Part shown: positions 9,405 through 18,561 of the stretch, piece by piece
How positions within the stretch are numbered: the first letter of the stretch is position 1
Layout of the letters: every line of letters starts with the position of its first letter
NCBI RefSeq assembly: GCF_003402535.2
Contig: NZ_AP025170.1
Location: 3,534,001-3,598,000 of the forward strand
Length of the DNA stretch: 64,000 nucleotides
Origin: Cupriavidus sp. P-10
GTDB lineage: Bacteria; Pseudomonadota; Gammaproteobacteria; Burkholderiales; Burkholderiaceae
Reading direction: 5' to 3'
The notes under the pieces: model-generated
What the model was told of the DNA's origin: nothing
Databases searched by the model: none
What the model saw: only the letters and a program-made list of their open reading frames with translations
Program-made: the position numbers and the translations under genes

Positions 9405-11305
9405 CTTGACCTGACCATCGTGGTGCCGGTGTCGCTGCTGGGCACGGTGGCTTGCCTGTATGCGCTGGGCCTGTCGCTGAACGTGATCACGCTGTTCGGC
9501 GTGGTGCTGGCAATCGGCATCCTGGTCGACGACGCCATCGTCGTGGTCGAGAACGTCGAGCGCATCATGCGCACCGACGGTGTCAACGCCATGCAGGCCG
9601 CCGCGCGTTCGATGCGCGAAGTCTCCGGCGCGCTGGTGGCAGTGACGCTGGTGCTGTGCGCGGTGTTCGTGCCGATGGCGTTTTGTTCGATGCCCGCTTT
9701 GCCGCCTTCACCGAACGCTACGCCGGCTGGGTCGGCGCGCTGCAGCGCTGCCGCATGCGCTGGCTGGCGGTGTATCTGGCGCTGACGCTGGCGTGCGGCT
9801 ATGCCTTGTGGAAAATGCCGAGCGGCTTCCTGCCCGAGGAAGATACCGGCGAGATCGTGGTCGACGTCGAACTGCCGGCCGGCAGCACGCAGGCCGATAC
9901 GCGCCGGCTGGTGGCATCGCTGGAGCAATGGATGCAGCAGGAGCGCTTCCCGGTGCATTCCACGTTTGCGGTGCTGGGCTGGTCCAGCGGCGGCAGCGGG
10001 GAGCAGCGCGCCAGCCTCTTCATCAGCCTGACCGACTGGAAGGCGCGCGGACGCAAAGACAATGCGCACGCGGTGCTGGCGCGCCTTTCGGCCGGGCTGG
10101 AAGAGTGGCCGGGCCGGGGCGCGGCGCAACTGTTTGCCTACAACAGCTCGGCGCTGCCGGAACTGGGCAGCATCGGCGGCCTCGACATGCGTTTGGTGGC
10201 GCGCCAGCCGGTCGGCCGCGAGGCGCTGTTCGCCGCGCGCGACAAGCTGATCGAGCGCGCCAGGGCCGACCCGGTGCTGGGCGAAGTGCGCGCCACCACC
10301 GGCCAGCCGGTGCCCGCGCTCGACCTGAAGATCGACTACCGCAAGGCGGAGAGCTTCGGTGTCGAGGCCGAGGCGATCCACCATACGCTGTCGGCCACGC
10401 TGGGCTCGCGCTATATCGACGAGGTCGCGCGCGAGGGCCGCGTGCGCCGCGTGATCCTGCAGGCGGATGCGCCGTTCCGCATGCATCCGGAGCAGCTGGC
10501 GCGCGTGCATGTGCGCAATGCCCAGGGCGCGATGGTGTCGCTGGCGGCATTTGCCTCGCTGGAATGGGGGCATGGCGAAGTCACGCTGGAGCGCTTCGAC
10601 GGCTTCAGCTCGGTGCGCATCAATGCCGAGGTGGCGCCGGGCCACACCACCGGCGCGGCGATGGCAAGGCTGACCGAACTGGTCCGCGGGCTGGGGCCGG
10701 AGTATGACGTGCGCTTGACCGGCCGCGCCTTCGAGCAGCAGCAGACCGGCACGCAGGCGCCGTGGCTGTTCGCGCTGTCGCTGCTGTTTATCTTCCTGTG
10801 CCTGGTGGCGCTGTACGAGAGCTGGACGCTGCCGCTCGCGGTGATCGCGATCGTGCCGACCGGCCTGATGGGTGCCGCCGCGGCGATCTGGCTGCGCGGC
10901 ATGCCCAACGACGTCTACTTCAAGGTGGGTGTGGTGGTGATCATGGGGCTGGCCGCCAAGAACGCGATCCTGATCGTCGAATACGCCGAGCAATTGCGGC
11001 GCGAGCGCGGAACCGGCGTGACCAGCGTGGTGGAGGCTGCCGGGCGCGCGGCACGCCAGCGCCTGCGGCCGGTGGTGATGACCTCGCTGGCATTCGTGCT
11101 GGGCGTGGTGCCGCTGGCCATCAGCACCGGTCCGGGCGCCGGCGCGCAGCAGGCGGTCGGCACCGGCGTGCTGGGCGGCATGCTGGGCGCGACGGTACTG
11201 GGTACGCTGGTGGTGCCGCTGCTGTACGCGGCGATTGCGCGCAGGTTGCCGGATGCACAGGCAGACCGGCACGACGCCGCAGCCAGGCAGCCGCCAGCGG
11301 AATAG
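9405..11305 (+). pseudogene. RND (HAE1/AcrB-like) efflux pump, truncated and frame-disrupted
   Basis: RND homology begins without a start codon just after an in-frame TGA ([14 protein letters not shown]). It continues through [25 protein letters not shown], the helix-4 region with the paired Asp. At about 9681-9685 the frame ends in VFVPMAF and the match resumes in another frame with [17 protein letters not shown]. About 60-70 residues that normally lie between these motifs are missing. From there the C-terminal half reads intact to 11305, including ALYESWTLPLAVI and MGLAAKNAILIVEYA. The first roughly 330 residues and the adaptor gene are absent, so no functional pump can be made. Families of this type export drugs or organic compounds; the original substrate is unknown. 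Confidence 0.9.
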
Positions 11306-11369
11306 GACGCGCCCAGGCTATTGCAGCCGTGTCGGGCAACAGGAATGGGGAAAAAAGAGGGGAGAAAAG

Positions 11370-11417
11370 CGCCTGCCCGGCGAAGAGAGAAGGAGGAGGA
11401 GGTCAGCCGGGCAGGCG
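11370..11417. repeat. 12-bp perfect inverted repeat with purine-rich loop
   Basis: CGCCTGCCCGGC at 11370-11381 and its exact complement at 11406-11417 enclose a GA-rich loop of 24 bases. It lies downstream of both the RND remnant (plus) and the secreted repeat protein gene (minus), so it may end or protect either transcript. Confidence 0.6.
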
Positions 11418-11430
11418 GGAGAGAAAACAT

Positions 11431-11450
11431 GCGGCCACCGCAGTGGCCGC
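11431..11450 (-). terminator. Hairpin after the secreted repeat-protein gene
   Basis: GCGGCCAC, 4-base loop, GTGGCCGC. On the minus strand it is followed by ATGTTTTCTC, a weak T-rich tract, and it lies 48 bases past the stop of the minus-strand gene. It is a plausible but not strong terminator. Confidence 0.5.
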
Positions 11451-11497
11451 TTCAGGTCGGGTGAAGACCGGAAAGAACAGGCGTTCGGCAGCGCCGT

Positions 11498-11911
11498 TCA
11501 GACGCGATAGCCGTACAGCGAGCCGTCACCGGTGCGCGAGTTGTCCAGCGCGCGGTCAGCGATATCGCCGCTGAAGGTGTGCGTGCCTTCGCTGAAGGTA
11601 TCGAACTTGCCTTGCTTGGAGATCTCGCCGCTGAAGGTATGCGTACCTTCACTAAAGGTGTCGAACCTGCCACCCTGGCGCGAGCCTTCCGAGTACACAT
11701 CGAAGCGGCCGGTGCGGGCGCCATCGGTGTATGTATCGAACTTGCCTTGCTTGGCACCGTCCGTGTACACGTCGTACTTGCCGGCGCGCAGCGCATCGGC
11801 ATACACATCAAACTTGCCGACCTTGCTGGTGGCGGGGGCAGCCAACGCCGCAGCGGACGCGGCAACTGCCGCGAACACAAGCGCGCCGCCAAGGATACGT
11901 CTGGCGATCAT
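11498..11911 (-). CDS. Small secreted protein built from 12-residue G-K-F-D-x-Y repeats
   Basis: The 137-aa protein begins with a clear signal peptide (basic MIARR, hydrophobic Ala-rich core, cleavage after ALA-A near residue 24). The mature part is six imperfect repeats of about 12 residues with the pattern G-[KR]-[FY]-D-x-[YF]-[TAS]-[DE]-G-x-x-x. The last two units are enlarged to about 20 residues by a THTFSGEI/THTFSGDI insert. At DNA level those two units are a 60-bp tandem duplication (11561-11610 against 11621-11670, 43 of 50 positions identical). The Asp-rich, regularly spaced motif suggests a repeat fold or metal binding in the periplasm, but I do not recognise a characterised family. 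Confidence 0.75.
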   Translation of the reverse strand: MIARRILGGALVFAAVAASAAALAAPATSKVGKFDVYADALRAGKYDVYTDGAKQGKFDTYTDGARTGRFDVYSEGSRQGGRFDTFSEGTHTFSGEISKQGKFDTFSEGTHTFSGDIADRALDNSRTGDGSLYGYRV

Positions 11912-12063
11912 TTCGGGACTCCTTCAACTGATTTCGTCTGTCTTATTGTTTGACCGGGATGAAGCTCCGGCCGCCCGGCAATCCTATGTTGCGATGCGAG
12001 CACGGACTGAAGATTAGTCACAGTGCGCGCAAGCAGAAATGCCGCTGCGACGAATGGTGCGTT

Positions 12064-12084
12064 GCGAGTCGTGAAACGACTCGC
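12064..12084. other. Perfect 9-bp hairpin with GAA loop
   Basis: GCGAGTCGT, GAA, ACGACTCGC. It lies about 100 bases past the rnk stop (minus) and 150 bases upstream of the secreted repeat-protein start. No T-run follows on either strand. It may be a transcript-end or processing structure. Confidence 0.5.
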
Positions 12085-12182
12085 TTGCCGATGAATGGTG
12101 TCCACGGATCGCCATTGGCGCGCACGCGGCGCGGCAGGCGTGTGGCCCGCCCAGCACGCGCTGGCGCGGGCCCGGCGGCCGC

Positions 12183-12626
12183 TCAGAGCGTGTACTGGCC
12201 GCTGGCTTCCGGCTGGAAAGCGATCTCGCTGATCGTCACCTGCTGCTCGCGGCCGTCCGGAAGGCGGTAGCCGACGGTCTGTCCGGCGCGTGCGCCCAGC
12301 ACCGCCTGGCCCACCGGCGACAGCACCGACAGCCGGCCGGCATCGAAGTCGGCCGCATCGGGGTAGACCAGGGTCCAGTTGCGCGGCGCCGGGTCGCCGG
12401 GCAGCGTGCACACCAGGCGCGAGTTCATGGTGACGACGTCGGTCGGGATCTCCTCCGGGGCGACGATGGTGGCGCGCGCGAGCAGGCTGTCGAGCATGTC
12501 CTCCAGCTGCGCCGAGCCGGCACGGCTGGCGATGCGCTCCAGGCGTGTGACGTCGAGCTCGGTCAGGTAGAGCGACGGGGTTGCGGCTTGTGCAGATTGG
12601 GCGGATTGTTTCTTCGTGGCCTTCAT
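12183..12626 (-). CDS. rnk: Nucleoside diphosphate kinase regulator (Rnk), GreA/GreB-like
   Basis: Rnk proteins carry a short N-terminal coiled coil and a C-terminal GreA/GreB-type FKBP-like domain and bind RNA polymerase near the secondary channel. I chose the ATG at 12626 because CCGGAGG lies 7 bases upstream; an ATG 57 bases further out lacks such a site. The 147-aa product has the helical segment LDVTRLERIASRAG...MLDSLLARA, then VTMNSRLVC, LVYPDAADFDAGRLSVLSPVGQAVLGARAG and a final ISEIAFQPEASGQYTL strand. These are typical of Rnk. It is a single gene. Confidence 0.88.
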   Translation of the reverse strand: MKATKKQSAQSAQAATPSLYLTELDVTRLERIASRAGSAQLEDMLDSLLARATIVAPEEIPTDVVTMNSRLVCTLPGDPAPRNWTLVYPDAADFDAGRLSVLSPVGQAVLGARAGQTVGYRLPDGREQQVTISEIAFQPEASGQYTL

Positions 12627-13116
12627 GGCGGATCCTCCGGCAGTCATGGGTTGGCGCGGCCCGGCCTCCATGAATGGAGACAAGCGGCAGCGGGATCAGG
12701 TCTTGGCTTTGCGCAGCAGCGCGAACATCAATGGTGCTGGCGACGGCATGGCGGTCGCCGGCAACCATGGAGAGGCTGGCTCGGGCCCGGTTCGGCCCGG
12801 GCCCCGTGGTGGGGAGAGTCAGGCTGGGAACCGGGCGGAAGCAGGCGGTGCGCTGATCCGGCGGGGAGACATGGCGAACGCGGACGCGCGCGGGCGGCCG
12901 GTCCGCTGCAGGCGGACAGGCGCGTCGGTCATCGGCGTCAGACGATCGTTCACGGTCATGTGGATAAGTTTGGGTTGCGGCGGCCTTTCAGCCGTAGCAG
13001 CCGTAGGCCCGCAGCGTAAGTCATTGCTTACTGTGCAAGGCGCCGCCCGAAGTCATGCACCGCAGTGGTGCGGTCACGGTGACAGCCATCGTAGCACAGC
13101 GGCGTGTTCGCGTACC
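12627..13116. other. 490-bp non-coding leader between rnk and the MerR-type gene
   Basis: No supported gene. On the minus strand this is the rnk upstream region, unusually long for a single small gene. It holds a GC-rich hairpin near 12782-12803 (CGGGCC/GGCCCG), a perfect DnaA-box-like 9-mer TGTGGATAA at 12959-12967, a direct repeat CAGCCGTAG twice at 12989-13006, and an ACCGCA/TGCGGT hairpin near 13062-13077 that could end the regulator transcript. No known riboswitch pattern could be recognised. Confidence 0.5.
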
Positions 13117-13575
13117 TCACCCGTTGGCAGCATGTCCGGCATCGTGCGTGGCATGGCATTCACAGGCTGCCCCGACGGCGGCCTGCTGCAGGTTCTGCAG
13201 GATGCCGCATTCGCTGGCGGGCTGGTGGTGGTGATGGTGGCAGGTTTCCCGTAGTGCGCGCAGCTGCCCTTCCAGCGCCTCCAGCGCCACCCGCTGTGCA
13301 TGGATCTGCGCGATCTGGCGGTCCAGCAGCGTGTTGATGTCGTCACAGTCCTGCGACGGGTTGCGCTCGAACTCGCGCAGCCGGCGCACGTCCGACAGGC
13401 TCATGCCGAGCGAGCGGCAATGGCGTACGAAATTCAGCTGCACCAGGTGGCCGTCGTCGTAGCGCCGATAGCCATTGGCCTCGCGCCGCGGGGCGTCAAG
13501 CAGCCCCTCGCGTTCGTAATAGCGGATGGTCTCGACATCGCAGCCGCTGGTACGGGAAAGTTCACCGATACGCAT
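13117..13575 (-). CDS. cadR: CadR/PbrR-type MerR-family heavy-metal regulator
   Basis: 152-aa MerR-family activator. The N-terminal winged helix MRIGELSRTSGCDVETIRYYE is followed by the dimerisation helix and a C-terminal metal-binding tail. Cys residues sit in SQDCDDINTLL (the position of the metal-binding Cys before the dimer helix), in RETCHHHHH and SECGILQNL, and in ACECHATHD. The His-rich C-terminal extension is the pattern of Cd/Pb/Zn sensors CadR and PbrR. Its own upstream region carries a MerR-type dyad. No intact metal exporter adjoins it; the next gene encodes a small secreted protein. Metal identity (Cd, Pb or Zn) is inferred from the Cys pattern only. Confidence 0.87.
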   Translation of the reverse strand: MRIGELSRTSGCDVETIRYYEREGLLDAPRREANGYRRYDDGHLVQLNFVRHCRSLGMSLSDVRRLREFERNPSQDCDDINTLLDRQIAQIHAQRVALEALEGQLRALRETCHHHHHQPASECGILQNLQQAAVGAACECHATHDAGHAANG

Positions 13576-13601
13576 CGTATGAGTCCTGTCTTGCGTGCAT
13601 C

Positions 13602-13628
13602 AAATCCCTGTAATGACTACAGGGTTTA
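13602..13628. promoter_or_regulatory. MerR-type operator/promoter
   Basis: Dyad CCCTGTA-N5-TACAGGG (13606-13624), the classical arm sequence of MerR/CadR/PbrR operators. On the minus strand it lies between a CTTAAA (-35-like) and an ATTTGA/TTTGAT (-10-like) element about 19-20 bp apart, the stretched spacing these regulators correct. It is 31 bases upstream of the regulator start, so autoregulation is likely. Activation toward 13741 is also possible. Confidence 0.8.
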
Positions 13629-13740
13629 AGCTAGTGTAGGGCAGTCTGCGCAACCTTGCAGCGGCGTGCCGCAACCGGCGCCGGCGTCATGGCGCATCCT
13701 GTAGAATCGCTCAACACCTACCGATAAGTTCGTCCTCCAA

Positions 13741-14121
13741 GTGCGTTCGCTCCGGCTTCTCCTGCTGGTCATGATGCTGGCCTTCCTGCCCCTGCCGGGC
13801 TGGGCAGGCGCGCTCGCGCACGCCGTGGACACGATCGGCGACGGACTGGTGGCGTCCGCCACCGCGCCTGCCGCAAGCGCGGCGGACGAGATGGCCGGCG
13901 ATGCCATGCAAGCCGACCTGGCCGCCGCACCCGATTCAGCGCCTGCGCCCGAATCCGCCGAGCCGCAACCGCAGCCCGGCGCCGACCTGGCCGAGCAGCT
14001 GCTGCCCGCAACTCCCCTGCGCCTCGCGCCGTGGGCCGGCCGCGTCGGACCGCCGCGCTACGCCGGCGCCCCGCTGCCCGAGCCGGACCTGCCGCTGCTG
14101 CCCCGCCCGCCGCGCGCCTGA
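13741..14121 (+). CDS. Small secreted Ala/Pro-rich protein next to the metal regulator
   Basis: 126-aa protein with an evident signal peptide (RSLRLLLLVMMLAFLPLPGWAGA, cleavage near residue 23) and a low-complexity Ala/Pro/Glu-rich remainder ending in many Pro. The GTG start is uncertain, because no good ribosome site precedes it and ATG codons follow at codons 11-12. An extended -10-like TGTAGAAT lies about 40 bases upstream. Its signal-peptide style and size recall CzcI-like small periplasmic proteins found with metal-resistance genes, but it lacks their His/Cys clusters, so this is a weak similarity. No function is assigned. Confidence 0.55.
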   Translation: MRSLRLLLLVMMLAFLPLPGWAGALAHAVDTIGDGLVASATAPAASAADEMAGDAMQADLAAAPDSAPAPESAEPQPQPGADLAEQLLPATPLRLAPWAGRVGPPRYAGAPLPEPDLPLLPRPPRA

Positions 14122-14256
14122 GCGTGCGCGGCCGCGGTTGTCCGCGTCCGCCGTTTCCTGCGCCGTGCCGCGGGTACGGTGCGCTGCTTGCGGCTTGCCC
14201 GCATCCTTCCCGTAGTTGCTCCACTCCGATTGCACTCGACTGCATTCCATACACAC

Positions 14257-15135
14257 ATGAAACGCGTATTGCTTTTCCTGGCGACCAACATCGCCGTCAT
14301 GATCGTCCTCAGCATCACCGCCAGCGTGCTCGGCGTGAACCGGTTCCTGACCGCCAACGGCCTGAACCTGGGCATGTTGCTGGCCTTTGCCGCGCTGATG
14401 GGCTTTGGCGGTTCGTTTATCTCCCTGCTGATGTCCAAGACCATCGCCAAGTGGTCCACCGGCGCGCAGGTCATCACCCACCCGAGCACCAGCACCGAGC
14501 TGTGGCTGATGCAGACGGTGGAAAAGCTGGCGCAACGCGCCGGCCTGCCCATGCCCGAGGTGGCGATCTACGAGGGCGAACCCAACGCCTTCGCCACCGG
14601 CGCGACCAAGAACAGCTCGCTGGTGGCGGTGTCCACCGGCCTGCTGCAATCGATGTCGCACGACGAAGTGGAGGCGGTGCTGGCGCATGAGGTTGCGCAC
14701 GTGGCCAACGGCGACATGGTTACGCTCACGCTGATCCAGGGCGTGGTCAATACCTTCGTCATCTTCATGGCGCGCGTGGTCGGCTACTTCGTCGATTCGA
14801 TGCTGCGCAAGAACGACGAGGAGTCGAGCGGTCCCGGCATCGGCTACATGGTGACGGTGGTCGTCTGCGAGATCGTGTTCGGCATCCTGGCCAGCATCAT
14901 CGTGGCGTGGTTCTCGCGCCAGCGCGAATTCCGCGCCGATGCCGGCGCCGCGGGCCTGATGGGGTCGCCCACGCCGATGGTCTCGGCGCTGCGCCGCCTG
15001 GGTGGCCTCGATCCGGACGGGCTGCCGCAGAACATGCAGGCGATGGGCATTGCCGGCGGCAAGTCGTGGATGGCGCTGTTCTCCAGCCATCCGCCGATCG
15101 AGCAACGCATTGCCGCGCTGCAGTCCGCGCGCTGA
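14257..15135 (+). CDS. htpX: Membrane zinc protease HtpX
   Basis: Heat-shock-type membrane metalloprotease for quality control of inner-membrane proteins. The ATG at 14257 begins directly with the first membrane helix ([20 protein letters not shown]); upstream in-frame codons have no signal features. The 292-aa protein has helices at about residues 4-24 and 34-54, the catalytic motif [12 protein letters not shown] near 140-151, two further helices after it, and the distal [12 protein letters not shown] glutamate region. Length and layout match the family. Confidence 0.95.
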   Translation: MKRVLLFLATNIAVMIVLSITASVLGVNRFLTANGLNLGMLLAFAALMGFGGSFISLLMSKTIAKWSTGAQVITHPSTSTELWLMQTVEKLAQRAGLPMPEVAIYEGEPNAFATGATKNSSLVAVSTGLLQSMSHDEVEAVLAHEVAHVANGDMVTLTLIQGVVNTFVIFMARVVGYFVDSMLRKNDEESSGPGIGYMVTVVVCEIVFGILASIIVAWFSRQREFRADAGAAGLMGSPTPMVSALRRLGGLDPDGLPQNMQAMGIAGGKSWMALFSSHPPIEQRIAALQSAR

Positions 15136-15161
15136 CGCGAACCGGCCCCCGTTCGCGGGGG

Positions 15162-15566
15162 CTAGTCGAAGACCTTGCCGCGCAGCGCCTTGACCTGGCT
15201 GCGCTGGTTCTTGCCTTCCAGCCTGCGCCGTCGCGATGCCAGCGTTGGACGCGTGGCGCGCCGCACACGCGGCGGCGTGGCCACGCTGCGGACCAGCTCA
15301 TGCAGGCGCCGCACCGCTTCGTCGCGGTTCTGTTCGAGGCTGCGGAATTGCTGCGCCTTGATCACCACCACGCCGTCGCGCGTGATGCGGTGATCGTGCA
15401 AGGCCAGAAGACGTTCCTTATGGTCGGGCGGCAGCGAAGAGTCCCGCACGTCGTAACGCAGGTGCACGGCGTTGGATACCTTGTTGATATTCTGGCCGCC
15501 AGCGCCTTGCGCGCGGATCGCGGTGATCAGGTATTCGTGGTGGGGAATGACTAGCTCGTCGACCAT
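15162..15566 (-). CDS. arfB: Alternative ribosome-rescue factor / peptidyl-tRNA hydrolase ArfB
   Basis: ArfB (YaeJ) enters stalled ribosomes that lack a stop codon and hydrolyses the peptidyl-tRNA. The 134-aa protein has the catalytic GGQ (GAGGQNINKVSNAVHLRYDV, residues 21-40) and the basic C-terminal tail rich in Arg/Lys (RPTLASRRRRLEGKNQRSQVKALRGK) that occupies the empty mRNA channel. The start at 15566 fits the family N-terminus; longer in-frame extensions upstream are the shadow of the next gene. It is a single gene, converging with htpX. Confidence 0.95.
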   Translation of the reverse strand: MVDELVIPHHEYLITAIRAQGAGGQNINKVSNAVHLRYDVRDSSLPPDHKERLLALHDHRITRDGVVVIKAQQFRSLEQNRDEAVRRLHELVRSVATPPRVRRATRPTLASRRRRLEGKNQRSQVKALRGKVFD

Positions 15567-15604
15567 GGCCGCATCATAGCAAGCCGGCCCCGCGCCGCCC
15601 CGTG

Positions 15605-16432
15605 CTAGCGCCACGAATAAGCCAGGCCGATGCCATAGGTGATCTGGTTGCGCGTGCCGCGCTGCGTGACGATGGGACTGTCGGCGGCATCGCCGGCCAG
15701 CCGCTGTGCATAGACCATCGCACCGCCATACCAGTGCTTGTCGAACTGGTAGATCATCGCCAGCCAGCCCGTGAATTGCTCCAGCCCGCCGCCGGGGCTG
15801 TAGACGGGCAGGCCACTGGCAGCCGAGTCTGCCGGCGTCACGCCGAAGTAGGTACGGTTGAAGCTGCCGCTGACCCAGGTCGCGCCGAGGCCAGCCCCCA
15901 CGTAGATCCGCCGGTGCAGCGGCATCCAGAAGGTGCCGGTGGCGGTGACACGGCTGCCGCCGTAGACGATGCCGGCATTGGTCATCACGTTGATGCCGCC
16001 GCGCAGCCGCCACGGGACGCTGCCCGGGTTTAGATATTCATAGCCAATATACCCGCCCGCCTCCACCGTGGTGTCGATCTCATGCACTTGCGCCACCACC
16101 GGATCGTCGACGTTATTGCGGCCCAGTCGCAACCCAACCGCCGGTCCCCACTGGAAGCCCGTCAGCCCGCCGAAGTTGAACTGCGCATACGGTCCGTACC
16201 ACTCCAGCAGCCGTCCACCCGGGGTCACGTAGCGGACGCCGGGCACAATGCCGAGCATGCGGTCCTCCCCACCAGCGAACTCGGTGGTGGAGCCGACCCC
16301 GAGGCCGACCATGTTGGGTAGCGATCCTGGCAGGCTCAGCGGTGCGGCCTCGCCGGAGTGCGCGGTCGCCGCCAGTGCGATGCCGGCCAAGGTGCCGCGT
16401 AGCCGGCGCAGGAGTCTTGTCGAGATAACCAT
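15605..16432 (-). CDS. MipA/OmpV family outer-membrane protein
   Basis: A 275-aa outer-membrane beta-barrel protein of the MipA/OmpV type. An N-terminal signal peptide (basic start, then LAGIALAATAHSGEA, cleavage near residue 32) precedes alternating strands rich in Gly, Tyr and Trp. The protein ends in LAYSWR, with an aromatic at the third-last position as in many barrels. MipA links murein enzymes in E. coli, but most members have unknown roles or respond to metals and antibiotics. The ATG at 16432 is the only start that leaves a normal signal peptide. A CTGTTTTCACAG imperfect palindrome near 16542 could be an operator. Confidence 0.8.
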   Translation of the reverse strand: MVISTRLLRRLRGTLAGIALAATAHSGEAAPLSLPGSLPNMVGLGVGSTTEFAGGEDRMLGIVPGVRYVTPGGRLLEWYGPYAQFNFGGLTGFQWGPAVGLRLGRNNVDDPVVAQVHEIDTTVEAGGYIGYEYLNPGSVPWRLRGGINVMTNAGIVYGGSRVTATGTFWMPLHRRIYVGAGLGATWVSGSFNRTYFGVTPADSAASGLPVYSPGGGLEQFTGWLAMIYQFDKHWYGGAMVYAQRLAGDAADSPIVTQRGTRNQITYGIGLAYSWR

Positions 16433-16740
16433 GGCATCGCGCCCGGATAGGGGTGGTCGGGTGAATCTATCAGGACGGCTGTGGCGCAAGATTGTGTGGC
16501 CGTCCTGAAACTTTTCGTGTGGGGAATTAAGTGCGCGTCGATTTCTGTTTTCACAGTAACGATATCGCCACCTGCGAGCCCCCATCATTCCTGCTTTGGC
16601 AATGAGGTGTAGACACCCTTTGTCTTTTATTCCGGACAGCGCATCATGAGTTCGGATTTCACTGAACTCCGCACCACACGAACCCGATCGCGAATGCAGT
16701 AGGCTGCGTGCACGGATTCAGGAACCCCCTGGAGTCACTC

Positions 16741-18492
16741 ATGCGCCCCCGCCTTTCCGCACTGCTCGACCGGCTATGGGAGCAGGCAGTGCGCACGCCG
16801 CAACGCTTCGTGGTGCTGTCCTTTGCTGCCGCTTCCGTGCTGCTGCTGGTCATTTCCGCGCACGGCCTGGTGGTGCTGCGCGACCACGAAGTGCAGACCC
16901 TGCAGCAAACACAACAGCTGCAGGTGGCCGGCATCAGCTCGGTGCTGAACGTCGAGACCGAACGGCTGCGCAGCGTGCGCAATTTCGCCCAGCACCTGAT
17001 CCGCCTGCAGATGGGCCCGCACGCGGTCGAAGCCGATCCGCCGCTGCAAGCCGCCTACGCGCACCGCAACGATGACCTGTGGCAACTGCCCGCGCCGGAA
17101 GGCGATGCGGTGTTGCTCGGCGCCGGCCCCCGGATGCTGGAAGGCATGGACGGCTTTTACCGCCGCGATGAAGACCTGCTGCCCGGCCTGTATGTGGCAC
17201 GCGGCCTCAGCCACCTGCTGAGCGCCGAGCCGGTCAACCCGCTGGTCACGCGCAAGCTCATGTACGTGTCCACCAACGGGTTCTTTGTCACCTATCCGCC
17301 GGTGCCGCCTGCGCGCACGGCCGCCGTATTGCGTCGCGTCGACGATGCCGGCTTCATGCGCGAGCACCTGCCGCATAACAACCCCGATCGCACCCTGCGC
17401 TGGCAGATGGTGCCGGCTGCCGATGGCAGCGGCGACATGTACCTGACAGTCAGCCTGCCGGTGTACCTGCACGCCCAGTTCCGCGGCGTGGCGATTTCGG
17501 GCATTTCGCAGCGCAGCCTGGACGCTTACCTGACCAGCACCACGCGCAAGGGGGTGCGCAGCTTCCTGATCGATATCGACGGCCACCTGATCGGCGCCAG
17601 CACGCGCGACGTCAAGGGCGGCGAGAAAATAGATGCGGTCGTGCCGCCCGCCTGGCGCGAAGCCACGCCCCAGGAGATGTTCAGTCGCGGCTCCGGCACG
17701 CTGCACCTTGGCGACGGCAGCCGCCTGATGTTCCAGCGCATCGGCAGCACCAACCTGATGCTGGTGGACTACTTCTCCGCGACGGACCTGCTGCTGCGTA
17801 CCGCTTCGCACCTGAGCGCGGTGCTGGCGGCCAGCGCGCTGTCACTGGCGGTGCTGCTGTGGGTCACGCTGCAGGGCTTCCGCAAGCTGTTCTCGCACTA
17901 CCTGGCCCGCGGCGAAGCGCTGCGCGAACTGGCCGAGACCGACGCGCTGACCGGGCTGGCCAACCGCCGCGTGTTCGAGGCGCGTTTTGCCATCGAGCAC
18001 AACCACAGCCTGCGCGAAAACACGCCGATGTCGATGCTGATGATCGATATCGACCGCTTCAAGCGCATCAACGACCAGTGGGGCCACGCCAGCGGCGACC
18101 GCGTGCTGAAGACGCTGGCCGACGTAGTGCGCGCGACAGTGCGCGCCATCGACGTGCCGGCGCGCATCGGCGGCGAGGAGTTCGCCGTGCTGCTGCCGCG
18201 CACCAGCATCGAGGAAGCGACCCAGGCCGCGGAGCGGCTGCGCAAGATCCTGGGGCAGACGGCATGCGGTCCGGCCGCCGATGCGACCGGCAAGGGTGAT
18301 ATCCGGTTCACGGTCTCCATCGGCGTGTCGGATCTGGGCGCCGACGGCACCGACAACCTTGACACCATGCTGATGGTGGCGGACCGCCGCCTCTACGCCG
18401 CCAAGAACGCCGGCCGCAACCGGGTGGTCAGCGACGACCGTATGCCGGAACCGGCAGGCGAAAGCATGCCCGCCCCTGCGCCGACGGCATGA
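16741..18492 (+). CDS. Membrane-bound diguanylate cyclase with periplasmic sensor domain
   Basis: Makes cyclic di-GMP from two GTP. The start at 16741 has GGAG 8 bases upstream; an upstream GTG gives only 11 extra residues. The protein (583 aa) has a membrane helix at about residues 22-44, a periplasmic region of about 310 residues of dCACHE-like character, a second helix (VLAASALSLAVLLWVTLQGF, about 360-380), and a C-terminal GGDEF domain. The active-site loop reads GGEEF. An inhibitory I-site RAID lies five residues before it, so product feedback is expected. No EAL domain follows. The ligand of the periplasmic domain is unknown. Confidence 0.92.
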   Translation: MRPRLSALLDRLWEQAVRTPQRFVVLSFAAASVLLLVISAHGLVVLRDHEVQTLQQTQQLQVAGISSVLNVETERLRSVRNFAQHLIRLQMGPHAVEADPPLQAAYAHRNDDLWQLPAPEGDAVLLGAGPRMLEGMDGFYRRDEDLLPGLYVARGLSHLLSAEPVNPLVTRKLMYVSTNGFFVTYPPVPPARTAAVLRRVDDAGFMREHLPHNNPDRTLRWQMVPAADGSGDMYLTVSLPVYLHAQFRGVAISGISQRSLDAYLTSTTRKGVRSFLIDIDGHLIGASTRDVKGGEKIDAVVPPAWREATPQEMFSRGSGTLHLGDGSRLMFQRIGSTNLMLVDYFSATDLLLRTASHLSAVLAASALSLAVLLWVTLQGFRKLFSHYLARGEALRELAETDALTGLANRRVFEARFAIEHNHSLRENTPMSMLMIDIDRFKRINDQWGHASGDRVLKTLADVVRATVRAIDVPARIGGEEFAVLLPRTSIEEATQAAERLRKILGQTACGPAADATGKGDIRFTVSIGVSDLGADGTDNLDTMLMVADRRLYAAKNAGRNRVVSDDRMPEPAGESMPAPAPTA

Positions 18493-18561
18493 GCGTCGCG
18501 CGAAAGCGGCTGTTCGCGGCGGGGGGAAGAAAGCGGGAAAGCGGAGGAATCCGGATGGGAT

